Shown: positions 19,701 through 28,400, numbered from the stretch's first letter. The stretch is 64,000 nucleotides of DNA from Bacteroidota bacterium (GCA_030147525.1 JASBVF010000054.1:18636-82635), one strand, 5' to 3'. Program-made: numbers and translations. The notes: a model not told the origin generated them from the sequence alone.

Positions 19701-21410
19701 GAGTTTAAAATCTTCCCTTGCTACGTTGTAAGCGCCGATGTTGTAGATGTTTTTCATCATCAAATCCCAGGTCGGCAGATCCACCGGCTGGATGGTGCTT
19801 TTCAACATTTTAACAAAAAGAACATTCTGCTGCGTCGTGTCGGAGTTTTGCGGGATATCTTCCGCAATCTGGCCCACCTGGTAAACTGAGTCGCCGTAGG
19901 AATATTCGAACGCTACCCCCACCACCTGATCGGGCTGAATGTTTACGTTCAAGGAGATAAAGCCAAGGTTCGGATGGTAAGTGTACTCCGTGGAAGAGAG
20001 GCGACGGGCCGTCACTTTTTCAAAATCCCTTCCCTGCTGAAGGCTGAAGGGCGGTGCTTTCAACCTGCCGACAACCCGGTCCACCACCTTGGTTTGAGGG
20101 TCGTTGAGAATGGTGCCGTAGATAGGGTTGGCGTAGTTGTCCGGCAAACCTTCGCCGTCGAGGTCCCTGAACCTTGGGACGGCAGGCGGCTGCATGGCAG
20201 GAGAATTGTTGGTCATCCGGCTGGTTTCACCCAAGTCGGCGATGGCTACGATGTCACGGATTTCTTCGGTAGCGTTCCGGGTGTCCGTTACCCAGACCTG
20301 AATATTTTCTATGGTGAAAAGTGTTCTGATCTGAGGCAGATTTTCCATCGCCTCTTCGAAATTGTTACGATTGTAGTGAGTCAGGAAGAAGTGGCGGTTT
20401 TCATCATACTCGTCGGCGGCCACTTCGTAATCCTGGAACTGGCTGCCCCCTTGCAGGGTGATTTCCTCCTGCTCCGATTTTTGTTGCGAAGCAACGGCCG
20501 TGAGGCGCAGGCGGCCAAATTGCAGCTCCGTTTTTAACCCAAACAAACTCTGACTACCCGTGATGAGCGAACTGCGAAGCGGCAAACTCACGTTACCGGC
20601 CTCAATTTTTTTGATGATGTCGTCTTCGCCGAAAGCGTCGGTGTTGTAATCGAGCTTCATCGTATTGTCGAAGTCGAAAGTCGCCTGGGTGTTGTAATTG
20701 GTTTTGAGTTTCAGTTTTTCACCGATGGAGCCCTCCACGTTCATCATGATGTCCATGTCGAAGAGGAAGCCACCCTGGCGTTGCTGCCTTTGAGTGAAAC
20801 TTGGATTCTGCGTATTGGAAAACTGTGCGCCAAAGGTCAGGTCAATGTTACCCTGTGGCCGGATGTCGACCTCCGTACCGCCGAAGAGGCGCTCGATGAG
20901 CTGGTTTTTTACGTCCACCTTAGCGATGGGGTCAAGCCTGCCCGAAGCGCTGCGGGAGCCGCCCACGCCGGAGAGGTCGTTAAAATAATCCCGCTCCTGC
21001 TGGCGGGCCTGGTATTCCATAAATTCTTCGAAAGTCATGTAAGTAGGCGGGCGGAAATAGTCGTTGCCGATGCGCTCGGTGATAATATAATTTCCGGTTT
21101 CCGGATCGTACTCAACCGTCTGTTCCACGGCTGCGGGGTCTTGCAGGTCAAAGGGATTGGAGCTTGGGTTGTTCAGAAAGTCGCCGGTACGATCTTCCAG
21201 CGGAATGGTATCCTGTGTAACGAAGGAAGTAACCTGCAAGCCTGAGAACTTGTCTTTTTCACTGGTAACAGCCGCCAACGCATCGCCTGCCAGAATGAAC
21301 TCCGGAGCGTAGGGGCTTTCCGGGAAGTTGGAACTTCCAAGCAACTTTCCACCCAGGGCGGCAATTCCAACGATCGTCAAAAAACAGGGTAGTAAAATTC
21401 TCTTCTTCAT
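13743..21410 (-). CDS. sprA: T9SS outer-membrane translocon protein SprA (Sov)
   Basis: SprA/Sov is the very large outer-membrane beta-barrel that forms the type IX secretion channel; it passes folded cargo and is required for gliding. This copy is 2555 residues from the ATG at 21410 (MKKRILLPCFLTIVGIAALG, a signal peptide). An ATG at 21434 would add eight residues before the signal sequence and is less likely. Characteristic stretches include the N-terminal TYMTFEEFMEYQARQ, repeated plug/barrel segments such as YNIGAYNVAREDFKLDIFYE, GGVNYLDDFEGS, and a C-terminal barrel ending VRSGVTVRFSLN. Residues about 1970-2060 (DNA 15230-15500) are an unusual Gly/Arg/Asp-rich, probably disordered insertion. 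ruvA lies directly upstream on the same strand, a gene order I know from other Bacteroidota. A long inverted repeat (21804-21880) separates the two. Confidence 0.95.
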   Translation of the reverse strand: MKKRILLPCFLTIVGIAALGGKLLGSSNFPESPYAPEFILAGDALAAVTSEKDKFSGLQVTSFVTQDTIPLEDRTGDFLNNPSSNPFDLQDPAAVEQTVEYDPETGNYIITERIGNDYFRPPTYMTFEEFMEYQARQQERDYFNDLSGVGGSRSASGRLDPIAKVDVKNQLIERLFGGTEVDIRPQGNIDLTFGAQFSNTQNPSFTQRQQRQGGFLFDMDIMMNVEGSIGEKLKLKTNYNTQATFDFDNTMKLDYNTDAFGEDDIIKKIEAGNVSLPLRSSLITGSQSLFGLKTELQFGRLRLTAVASQQKSEQEEITLQGGSQFQDYEVAADEYDENRHFFLTHYNRNNFEEAMENLPQIRTLFTIENIQVWVTDTRNATEEIRDIVAIADLGETSRMTNNSPAMQPPAVPRFRDLDGEGLPDNYANPIYGTILNDPQTKVVDRVVGRLKAPPFSLQQGRDFEKVTARRLSSTEYTYHPNLGFISLNVNIQPDQVVGVAFEYSYGDSVYQVGQIAEDIPQNSDTTQQNVLFVKMLKSTIQPVDLPTWDLMMKNIYNIGAYNVAREDFKLDIFYEDPGEGKKRFLPESNLEGKPLLRVFNLDQLNVQGDPQPDGVFDFIAGLTINPRNGRIMFPVLEPFGKALADQITEQQFRDKFVYSQLYNQTLFNAREFAEFNRFTIEGSYKSSVSSEISLGAFNIPEGSVTVTAGGQVLIENKDYRIDYQIGRLTILNDAILNAGVPIKIKFEDNTLFGFQTKTMLGLRADYTVNKHLTVGGTYLHLFERPFTQKVNIGDDPINNRIFGLDVNYSNDAPWLTKLVDKLPFYSTKEMSTITFSAEAAALKPGHSRAINENTADGDKGGVNYLDDFEGSVSSIDLRTPFIGTNGWVIASIPQNDGENNNPLFPESEFRDTTLTGVNRALLNWYRIDPSLRGGGQNNPYTQAITQQEIFPNFTPQQQFGDTYAQILDVSYNPTRRGPYNFESLQGTAFSAGLNSDGTLREPGSRWAGIMRQLTTNDFQTANIEFVEFWVMSPYLDTTGAVGGNPEAATGDMNGYIYLNFGNISEDVMLDSRKFFENGLPGPQTQGLRTVETAWGKVPLSQQITTAFDVNPDNRAAQDVGLDGLSDEEERVKFSNYLQSLQSGLSPDAYQAILDDPSNDNFRHYRDYPTNTPVLERYSRFYGTEGNTPINTGQTFVTASTQLPDSEDLDGDRTLNETESYFQYRIPIEYDGDRGIRKDNNPFITDEVVSDDGRRVWYRFRVPLNVLDSDPNFKRVGGIRDFRSIRFMRMYFKDFEKPVNFRFATLELVRNQWRRYTQSLGTPCGAFGGSEGVDATAFDVNTVNIEENSKRTPFGYIMPPGISREQALGVNLNALQNEASLSLRVCDLEDGDARGIFKNLNEDLRQFSKLKMFVHGEEISCGNGQQPLEDGDLSVFIRIGSDFKNNYYEYELPLKISRDSSIAYSDSRYPRVVWPIENDFNIDFELLKKVKIERNDPTSGGELGKLWPFNGYTDPENPTAKVRIIGNPNLGLTKAVMIGIRNPAQDPCSPSPSDKKSVEIWVNELRVFGLDERGGVAATARLDLTLADLGTFSLSSKVSTIGFGALDQQLLERSREQITSYDVATQIALDKFLPEKLGLRIPFYFAYSNETRNPQFDPYDLDIELKDNLDMADTPEERNELKQRAQNVTTIKTYNFTNVRKERTNQEKVPMPWDIANFSFTYGFDETNRRDPIIESDQVTRRRGAVDYKYSRKTTYIEPFKKAIKNDKYLKFIKEMHLNPLPNSYGFSTDLDRRFNTTKYRFAGDDPLVNTYYNKQFLWNRYYDLQWDLTRNIKIQFNADNQAVIDEPDETLMYQRSQLSPNDPNYISDIGQYRRDSIFTNLRDLGRTKNYRHNYSVNYNVPLKNFPMMDWVNLKVRWEAEYSWAAASLSPGARSLGNVIQNGNTRGVDGELNFEKLYNYSPYLKKINSKPRPGASRGGNDRGRQGRDSGGGSTGRGGRDSGGSSGTLGRGDTKDSPDAGGGRRGGRGAGGRNDVDAPGGGSGNQRGGNSRKDRKKGDGEPGTLERALIRPLMTVRSLNLRATEQYGTIVPGYLPDSELFGMNGFGSPGWDFVAGLQPNINRDDYYTDKDWLYNNWQWITGDQYLNSPVVQTYNQTLEGRLKLEPFRDFKIDVEAKRNKQDTHNEFFRRVEVLDPGNPDNRFQQEMQHSIPKDFGSYTISYSALNTLFSDDLSGLFRKFEENRLIIANRLSDNPSIPHEDSIYAAKGYPKGYGPLQQNVSLPAFFSAYAGMDANTMKVTNNYMGDVILKLIPRPNWRLTYNGLAKVGPFKNLFQSFTLNHAYQGTLTVGSYVTDLDYDPAAPQKINTDNLNFYSRFRAPDIRIQEQFSPLVGVDMRLKNDMSFKFDYKTSRTLNVELARGLNETKGTEFTIGFGYKVKDLKLGFLAPKKKGRKPPADQTPARPGSRNQSQAGDFDLTFDFSVRDDITNFHAFDSGGLEVPTRGNRTISILPQATYQLNKQLSLRFFFDYRRNVPKTSQGFPTTNVRSGVTVRFSLN

Positions 21411-21434
21411 AAATTGTATGAGCAAAAACTGCAT

Positions 21435-21803
21435 GAAAATCGAATACTGAGCTATCGAACAAGAAAGCCGGGTGTTCCCGCAAACTCCTTCTTTATTCTC
21501 TGTACATGGGTTATTTGTTACCTTTTTTGCTGCTTTTTACAGCAATTCATTTTTTGGGCAAACGATGGTTTAAGACTGGCGCTGTACGCAATGACAGCGT
21601 GAAAAAAGCAGAACACTACCCTGTTCCGGTAAGGAGCAGGCTTACGAAATGGAAAGCTAAAACTGAGCTTTTAAAGTAATTGTAATCCCTATTCAGTTCG
21701 TAATGTGTCCAAAAAATCCTGTCGTTTTCACACGCTGAATACCGCAAAAACGCTAAACGGGGTATTCATTTTTTGAAACAGCAGACTTTAACAGTTGGTA
21801 TTT
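21435..21803. other. sprA upstream region with no supported gene
   Basis: About 370 bp between the sprA start and the heptad hairpin. A 62-codon open frame on the plus strand (21414-21602) has no supporting features. I find no exact TAnnTTTG box on the minus strand, so the sprA promoter is not identified. Confidence 0.4.
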
Positions 21804-21880
21804 AACGTTGAACGATAAATGATGAACGATGAACTTTCGGAATCCTGTCGTTCATCGTTCATCATTCATCGTTCAACGTT
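21804..21880. repeat. 31-bp near-perfect inverted repeat made of heptads
   Basis: Left arm 21804-21834 (AACGTTG AACGATA, continuing AATGATG AACGATG AAC) pairs with right arm 21850-21880 with one mismatch in 31, around a 15-nt loop. Period is 7 bp. It lies 2 bp beyond the ruvA stop codon and may end ruvA transcription, though it has no proper T-run. Confidence 0.9.
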
Positions 21881-21882
21881 AT

Positions 21883-22473
21883 TCAAGAAAGCTGTTTCAA
21901 AGCCAGCCTTACCAGGTCTTCTACGGTTTTTACGCCGGGTTGTTCCTGTAAAACTTTATTCAGGGCCTTCTGCGCCTGAATTTTGTTCACTTGCAACGAC
22001 AACAGGGCTGATAACGCTTCCTGCCGGATCGTATTGTCCGCAGGGGAGGTAGAAATGGCAACTTCTCCGCCCGTTTTCATCATTTTATTTTTCAGGTCGA
22101 GAATGATCTGCTTGGCGGTTTTGGCGCCGATGCCTTTCACTTTGCGCAGCGCAGCCTCGTTTTCGCCGATGATGGCCGCCCGCAGTTCGTCCGGCGCCAT
22201 CGTCGAAAGCATCACCTGCGCCGTAGACGGCCCCACGCCGGACACGGAGATCAGGTGGGCGAACAGTTGCCGCTCCTCGTCTTCAGCGAAGCCGTAGAGC
22301 GTGTGCGCATCCTCCTTAACGTGGTAGTAGGTCAGAATTTTGACGCTTTCCAGCTTTTCCACCCGTGCGTAAGTGTTCAGGCTGATGTTGATGTGGTAGC
22401 CGATGCCGCCGGCTTCCACGATGATGTAGGTAGGCGTTTTAAATGAAATCGTGCCTTTGATGTAGGTAATCAT
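21883..22473 (-). CDS. ruvA: Holliday junction branch-migration complex subunit RuvA
   Basis: A 196-residue protein that binds four-way DNA junctions and loads the RuvB motor during recombinational repair. It starts MITYIKGTISFKTPTYIIVE with the OB-fold (1-~62, including GGIGYHINISLNTY). Two helix-hairpin-helix motifs follow (LISVSGVGPSTAQVML and LRKVKGIGAKTAKQIIL). The C-terminal RuvB-binding domain is QEALSALLSLQVNKIQAQKA. An upstream ATG at 22524 would add 17 residues (including VHHSSFIIKR), but these are encoded by a heptad repeat (22480-22508), so I choose 22473. It is upstream of sprA on the same strand. Confidence 0.94.
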   Translation of the reverse strand: MITYIKGTISFKTPTYIIVEAGGIGYHINISLNTYARVEKLESVKILTYYHVKEDAHTLYGFAEDEERQLFAHLISVSGVGPSTAQVMLSTMAPDELRAAIIGENEAALRKVKGIGAKTAKQIILDLKNKMMKTGGEVAISTSPADNTIRQEALSALLSLQVNKIQAQKALNKVLQEQPGVKTVEDLVRLALKQLS

Positions 22474-22479
22474 TCTTTT

Positions 22480-22508
22480 AATGATGAACGATGAATGATG
22501 AACGATGA
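22480..22508. repeat. Heptad tandem repeat, single arm, upstream of ruvA
   Basis: AATGATG AACGATG AATGATG AACGATG A: the same heptads as the left arm of the hairpin at 21804-21834. It ends 7 bp before the ruvA start codon. A degenerate right arm may follow near 22521-22545, without good pairing. Confidence 0.8.
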
Positions 22509-22576
22509 ATTTTCCGGGCATCATTCACCCTTCGTCGTGCTTGATGTTTGATTCAGAAAATTTCCGGTATCCCGCT

Positions 22577-22604
22577 CTCACTTCTCGCTCCTCACTTCTC
22601 GCTT
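22577..22604. repeat. Heptad repeat CTC(A/G)CT(T/C), four units
   Basis: CTCACTT CTCGCTC, then CTCACTT CTCGCTT. Same heptad family as 54495-54522. No pairing arm is seen nearby. It lies in the divergent region between ruvA and murF-alr. Confidence 0.75.
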
Positions 22605-22662
22605 CTGTTTTCGAGCGGCGAAGGTAAGCAATTCGGGATAGTCGGATATTTCACTTTTGATT

Positions 22663-22670
22663 TACTTTTG
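22663..22670 (+). promoter_or_regulatory. -7 promoter element of murF-alr, possibly leaderless
   Basis: TACTTTTG matches TAnnTTTG exactly and ends 7 bp before the chosen ATG at 22678, so transcription could begin at or next to the start codon. No good -33 TTTG is present at 19-21 bp. Confidence 0.35.
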
Positions 22671-22677
22671 GCGTTAT

Positions 22678-25257
22678 ATGCGCTACACCATCCAACAAAT
22701 CGCAGAAATCACGGGAGGCGAATTCCTTAGCCCCGGCCCGCACGATGCCACAATCGAACACCTGCTGCTCGACAGCCGGCAGGTCATTTTTCCCGCTACT
22801 TCGCTGTTCATCGCCCTGCAAGGCCGCCGCCACGATGGGCACGAATTCCTCGAAGAACTCTACCAAAATGGAGTAAGAAATTTCATTATTTCAAAAAAAG
22901 AAGCAGCCCCAGCAATTCAAACCCTTCAAACAAATCAAACTCATCAAACAAGTCAAACCCCACCCAACCTCATCCTCGTCGAAAACACCCATGCCGCCTT
23001 CCACCGCCTCGCCCAATTTCACCGGCACCAGTTCACGCTGCCCGTCATCGGCATCACCGGCAGCAACGGCAAGACCATCGTGAAGGAATGGCTCTACCAA
23101 CTGCTCCACGAAGACTACCATATCGTGCGCAGCCCCAAGAGTTTCAACTCCCAGACCGGCGTACCGCTTTCCGTCCTCCAGATCACGCCGGAGCACGACC
23201 TCGGCATCTTCGAAGCCGGCATTTCGCTGATGGGTGAAATGGAAAAACTCGCCCCCATCCTCGACCCGGACATTGGCATTTTCACCACCATCGGCGAAGC
23301 CCACAGCGAGGGCTTCCCCAACATCGAAACCAAACTTCGCCAGAAACTTATTTTATTTAAAAACGCCAAAACGCTCATCTACTCCGTTGACAATGAACTG
23401 ATTGAGCGTGAAATGAAATCGCTCGACAGCCCCAAACATTTCACATGGTCCACCACCGGCAAGCCCGCCGATGTGCAAATCACCCAAATCAAGACCACTG
23501 GCAATTCCACCCAATTCACCGCCAATTTCCCAATTTCCCAATTTCCCAATTTCCTAATCTCCATCCCCTTCACCGACGCCGCCTCCCTCGAAAACGCCCT
23601 CCACTGCCTCGCCCTGCTGCTCCACCTCGGCGTGGCGCCGGAGACCATCGCCCGCCGTATGGCCCGCCTCGAACCCGTCGCCATGCGCCTCGAACTGAAG
23701 GAGGGCCTGAACAACTGCACCGTCATCAACGACAGTTACAACTCCGACCTCACTTCGCTCAACATCGCCCTGAATTTTTTGGAACAGCAAAGCAAAGCCC
23801 CCAAACGCACCGTCGTACTCTCCGACATCCTGCAAAGCGGCCAATCGCCCGAAGAACTGTACGGCACTGTGGCCAAATTGCTGTTGGAAAAACGCATCGG
23901 GCGGCTCATCGGCATCGGTCAGGAGGTGGCGATTTTGGAGACGCTGTTGCCTGCCGGTTTCGACGCACGTTTTTATGAAAATACGCCCGCCTTTCTTGAA
24001 GACTTCCACCGGCTCATTTTCCGGGATGAAATAATTTTGCTGAAAGGCGCCCGCCGCTTCGAGTTCGAGCGCATCGCCAACCGGCTGGCCCTGCGTTTTC
24101 ACAAAACCGTACTGGAAGTGAACCTCGGCGCCCTGCTCCACAATCTGCGGGTCTATCAGGGCTGTCTGCGCCCCGGCACCAAAATGATGGTGATGGTGAA
24201 AGCCGGCGCCTACGGCAGCGGCAGCGCCGAAGTCGCCAAACTCCTTGAATTTCAGCACGTTGACTACCTCGGCGTCGCCTACGCCGACGAAGGCGTGGAG
24301 CTTCGCAAAGCCGGTATCCAACTGCCCATCATGGTCATGAACCCCGAAGAAGCCACCTTCGACGCCCTCGTCCGCTACCGGCTGGAGCCGGAGATTTATA
24401 GTTTGGATTTACTGAGAAATTTCATCGATTTCCTGAGGACTGACGTTCCAGCAGCGGCCGTTCCAACAGCGGGCGGATTGAATTCGCCCGCTTTTGGAAC
24501 GGCCATCCACCTCAAACTCGACACCGGCATGCACCGTCTAGGCTTCGAAGAATCCGACCTCGATGCCCTGCTGGAATTGCTGCGCCACCCATTCATCATT
24601 CATCATTCATCATTCATCGTTAAATCCGTCTTCTCCCACCTCGCCGCCAGCGAAGCCCCCGCCCACGACGCTTTCACGCTAGAGCAGATCGAACGTTTCA
24701 AAAAAATGGCGGAACGGCTGTCTGACGGCCTCGGCTACCGGCCCCTGCGCCACATCCTCAACTCCGGTGGTATCGTCCGCTTCCCCGAACACCAGTTGGA
24801 AATGGTACGGCTTGGCATCGGCCTCTACGGCATCGACAGCAGCGGGTTGCTGCAAGACCGGCTGCAGACGGTGAACACGCTCAAGGCCACCGTTTCACAG
24901 ATCAAGCACCTCGCCCCCGGCGAAACGGTGGGTTACGGCCGCATGGGCAAAGCGGAGCGCCCCATGCGCATCGCCACCATCAGCCTCGGCTACGCCGACG
25001 GGCTGCTGCGACGGGCCGGCAACGGCCATTACAGTTTTATGATCCGGGGAAAAAAAGCGCCGGTATTCGGCAATGTCTGCATGGACATGACCATGGCCGA
25101 TGTAACGGATATCCCGGAGGCACGGGAGGGCGACCCGGTCATCATTTTTGGCAAAGACCTGCACGTGCAGGAGCTGGCCGCCTGCCTGGGCACGATTCCG
25201 TATGAAATTTTTACGGGAATTTCGGACCGGGTGAAGCGGGTGTACGTGCAGGAATGA
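22678..25257 (+). CDS. Bifunctional MurF ligase / alanine racemase fusion
   Basis: An 859-residue fusion known in many Bacteroidota. The N-terminal MurF half (1-~455) adds D-Ala-D-Ala to UDP-MurNAc-tripeptide; the C-terminal half (~475-859) is a PLP-dependent alanine racemase supplying D-Ala. Both act in the cytoplasm. MurF evidence: VIGITGSNGKTIVKEW P-loop (~123-138) and NDSYNSDLTSLNIAL. Alr evidence: MVMVKAGAYGSGSAE with the PLP Lys near 508, LKLDTGMHRLGF, HILNSGGIVRFPE, GLYGID, TVGYGRMG with the second catalytic Tyr, and SLGYADGL. Start chosen at MRYTIQQIAEITGGEF (22678); an ATG at 22657 would add seven residues. Oddity: the coding sequence holds four in-frame repeat insertions (about residues 80-96, 279-295, 588-609 and 638-650), each low-complexity and related in kind to the intergenic repeats here. 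The frame is intact and core motifs are present, so I expect a working protein. Confidence 0.93.
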   Translation: MRYTIQQIAEITGGEFLSPGPHDATIEHLLLDSRQVIFPATSLFIALQGRRHDGHEFLEELYQNGVRNFIISKKEAAPAIQTLQTNQTHQTSQTPPNLILVENTHAAFHRLAQFHRHQFTLPVIGITGSNGKTIVKEWLYQLLHEDYHIVRSPKSFNSQTGVPLSVLQITPEHDLGIFEAGISLMGEMEKLAPILDPDIGIFTTIGEAHSEGFPNIETKLRQKLILFKNAKTLIYSVDNELIEREMKSLDSPKHFTWSTTGKPADVQITQIKTTGNSTQFTANFPISQFPNFLISIPFTDAASLENALHCLALLLHLGVAPETIARRMARLEPVAMRLELKEGLNNCTVINDSYNSDLTSLNIALNFLEQQSKAPKRTVVLSDILQSGQSPEELYGTVAKLLLEKRIGRLIGIGQEVAILETLLPAGFDARFYENTPAFLEDFHRLIFRDEIILLKGARRFEFERIANRLALRFHKTVLEVNLGALLHNLRVYQGCLRPGTKMMVMVKAGAYGSGSAEVAKLLEFQHVDYLGVAYADEGVELRKAGIQLPIMVMNPEEATFDALVRYRLEPEIYSLDLLRNFIDFLRTDVPAAAVPTAGGLNSPAFGTAIHLKLDTGMHRLGFEESDLDALLELLRHPFIIHHSSFIVKSVFSHLAASEAPAHDAFTLEQIERFKKMAERLSDGLGYRPLRHILNSGGIVRFPEHQLEMVRLGIGLYGIDSSGLLQDRLQTVNTLKATVSQIKHLAPGETVGYGRMGKAERPMRIATISLGYADGLLRRAGNGHYSFMIRGKKAPVFGNVCMDMTMADVTDIPEAREGDPVIIFGKDLHVQELAACLGTIPYEIFTGISDRVKRVYVQE
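22917..22961. repeat. In-frame 9-bp tandem repeat inside murF-alr
   Basis: Five units of TCAAACnnn at 22917, 22926, 22935, 22944 and 22953. They encode a QT-x triplet repeat in MurF (QTLQTNQTHQTSQT). The same TCAAACnnn unit forms the right arm of the intergenic hairpin at 47437-47520. Confidence 0.9.
23512..23562. repeat. In-frame 8-bp tandem repeat inside murF-alr
   Basis: CCAATTTC repeats four times from 23522, ending in CTAATCTC; related CCAATTC units come just before. The protein reads NFPISQFPNFLIS. The right arm of the hairpin at 60202-60297 has the same 8-bp unit and the same final CTAAT variant. Confidence 0.85.
24443..24504. repeat. In-frame GC-rich inverted repeat inside the racemase half
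   Basis: The 20-bp arms 24456-24475 and 24485-24504 pair with one mismatch around a 9-nt loop (GATTGAATT). The left arm overlaps a 15-bp direct repeat (GTTCCAGCAGCGGCC / GTTCCAACAGCGGGC). It encodes PTAGGLNSPAFGTA between conserved racemase segments. Confidence 0.85.
24591..24625. repeat. In-frame heptad repeat inside the racemase half
   Basis: ATTCATC four times, then GTTAAAT (24591-24625), encoding FIIHHSSFIVKS. It is the same heptad family as the right arm at 21850-21880. The upstream extension of ruvA reads almost the same peptide from the matching repeat. Confidence 0.85.
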
Positions 25258-25461
25258 CTTACCTGAAATTTCAAAAAAGCTTCACGAATCGAAACTACTT
25301 TAATTTTTTTTCTACTTTTAGCCCAACAAAATTTTACCAAACCTCACCTTCGCTGCTCAACCATTTTAATCATTCTGAAAACAACAAACGAAACTACCGG
25401 ACAAGCCTGCCGATATGAGTATTTATAATTTTTAATTTTTCACTTAAATACACCTGAGATC

Positions 25462-28400
25462 ATGAAGCACCTTTCACTTCTATGCACCTTTTTTGTCCTT
25501 TCGGTGCAGTTTGCGCTGGCGCAACTGCCCAACGGAAGCATCGCCCCCAACTGGACGATGTCCGACCTCAACGGCGTCAGCCACACGCTGTACGATTACC
25601 TGGATCAGGACAAAGTAGTTTTCCTCGACTTCTCGGCCACCTGGTGCCCTCCCTGCTGGAATTACCATCACAGTGGCGCATTTGAAAACCTTTACATCAA
25701 CTACGGCCCCGGCGGCACCAACGATGTCATGGTTTTCATGATCGAAGGAGATGCTTCTACCAACACAGCCTGCCTGTACGGGCCGACCGGTTGTGTCGGC
25801 GGCACCATGGGAAACTGGGTCGCAGGCACTCCCTACCCCATCATCGACAATGCTTCGCAGACCGGGCCCTACAACATCAACTACTGGCCGACGATTTATG
25901 GGGTTTGTCCGGACAGAACCATCACCGAAGTAGGCCAGCAGGGCACTGCCGCTCTCTGGAATTTTGCGCAAGGCTGCCCGTCTGTTCCTCCGACTGCTTC
26001 CACCCTGAACGTTGTCAATGTCAGCTGTAACGGGCAAAGCACCGGCGCTATTTACATTTCAGCCGCCGGAAACTTCGGGCCTTTTACTTATAACTGGAGC
26101 AACGGCGCCACCACCCAAAACCTCGTCAACGTTCCGGCAGGCAGCTACTCCGTCACCGTCACCGGGTCAAATGGCGGAAGTACAACCCTGGGGCCTGTCG
26201 TCGTCAGTCAGCCTGCAACGCCGGTTACGGCTAACCTGGCGAATGTCTCTCCCGCAGGTTGCGGTTTCGGAGGCAGCGCTGAAATTTCGGCATCCGGCGG
26301 AACCGGCACGCTGTCCTATCTGTGGAATAACGGCGCTACTTCGTCCGCCATTTTCAACGCTCCTCCCGGAAATTACAGCGCCACGGTAACGGACCAAAAC
26401 GGCTGTACTGCCACCGTCAGCAATATTACCATCAACCCGGCGACACCGCCTGCGGCCGTTGCTTCTGCACCCGTCAACCTGAACTGCAACAACGCCACGG
26501 TCACGCTGAGCGGCACAGGTACTTCCACGGGGCCGGAATATACTTATGTATGGACCACCTCAAACGGAAACATCGTCTCCGGTGCTACCACCCTGAACAA
26601 CTGCGTGGTCGACCAACCGGGTACCTACACGCTGGAAGTTTTTAACGTAAATACACTCTGCACTTCCAGCGCTTCCACGTCTGTTTCACAAAACACCACT
26701 GCGCCAACAGCCTCCGCCGGAAGCCCTGCACAGATCAACTGCAACACCTCACAAGTCACCCTGTCCGGCTCCGGCTCTACCGGTAGCAATTTCTCCATTC
26801 TCTGGACAACGCAGGGCGGTAACATCGTTTCCGGCGCCACCACGCTCACTCCGGTTGTGAACGCCGGTGGAACGTATACTCTGACCATCACCAACACGAC
26901 CAACGGCTGCACCACCGCAGCCTCCACCACCGTGACGGCGAACACCGCTGCACCCAACGTTTCCGCCTCCGGCGGCGAACTGAATTGCACCAATAATTCC
27001 GTAACACTGAACGGAAACTCCACCACGCAGGGTGTAACCTACGCATGGACCGGACCCAATAATTTCAACTCAAACCAGGCATCGCCGGCCACCTCGGCAG
27101 CCGGAACGTACACCCTCACCGTGACGAACAGTGCCAATGGCTGCACCTCCTCCGCAACTGCCGAAGTCGTGTCGAATACCACCCAGCCGCAAGCTTCCGC
27201 CGCAGGCGGCACGCTGACCTGCACAAACAGCGCCGTGACCCTGGCCGGAAACTCAACCACCGCCGGCGTAACCTACGCCTGGACCGGACCCAATAGTTTC
27301 AGCTCCAACGAGCAAAATCCGGAGGTCACAACCAACGGCAATTACGTGCTTACCGTCACAGCGCCCAACGGCTGTACAAAAACAGCTACCGCCGTTGTCA
27401 ATCAAAATATAACCCAACCCACTGCCAATGCCGGCCCCAACGGCCTGCTGAACTGCAACGCCACCTCGGCAACGCTGAACGGTACCGGCTCTTCCTCCGG
27501 CAGCCAATTCAGCTACGAGTGGACGACCAGCGGCGGAAATATTTCCGCTGGCGGAAACACCCTGACGCCCACGGTGAACGCTGCCGGGACCTACACGCTC
27601 ACGGTTTCAAATTCGAACAATGGCTGCACCAGCACTTCCTCGACCGAAGTGACGCAGACGCCGGCGGTCACTGCTGCCATTTCAGCACAAACCAACGTCA
27701 ACTGCTTCGGCACTTCTACCGGTTCGGCAACCGTGACGCCCAGCGGCGGTAACGGTACCTTCACCTACGCCTGGTCGAACGGCGGCAATACGGCCACCGC
27801 TTCCAACCTCAGCGCCGGTACTTACACCGTGACCGTTACCGATGGTGAAAATTGCGCAGCAACAAAAACCGTCACGATCACACAGCCCAACGACCTGGTG
27901 GTCAATGCTTCCTCGACTGCCCAAACCGCACCGGGCGTGAATGATGGCACTGCCTCAGCTGCTGTATCGGGCGGCACTGGATCGTACACTTATAATTGGA
28001 GCAATGGTGAAACGACGGCCACTATCACCGGCCTCGCTCCCGGTAATTTCACCGTAACCGTAACCGACGAAAACGGCTGCACCGAAACAAAAACCGTCAC
28101 GGTCAACGCCTTCGGCTGCGCTGTGAGTGCGGATGTTTCCGGCACGGATGTCACGTGCAATGGCGCTGAAGACGGCATCGCCGCCATCTCGCTCAACAAC
28201 GCCGCCGAACCGCTGGAATTCCTTTGGTCAAATGATGAAACGACCGCCGAAATCACCGGCCTCGCACCCGGAACTTACTCCGTGACGGCCAGCGACGACA
28301 ACGGCTGCGAAGTCGTGGCGTCCATTGAAATTGAAGAACCGTCCGCACTGAATGCCAATGCCACCACTACCGCCGTGACCGCAGCGGGCGCCAGCAACGG

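Noticed and set aside
21804..21880. The 31-bp hairpin as a simple intrinsic terminator of ruvA
   Set aside because: No T-run follows the stem on the minus strand, and the same heptads occur upstream of ruvA and inside murF-alr, so a repeat element is a better description. It may still affect transcription.
23554..24321. A 255-codon open frame antisense to murF-alr
   Set aside because: It is a shadow of a GC-rich coding region with clear MurF/Alr motifs on the plus strand; the translation looks like low-complexity V/G/H-rich sequence.
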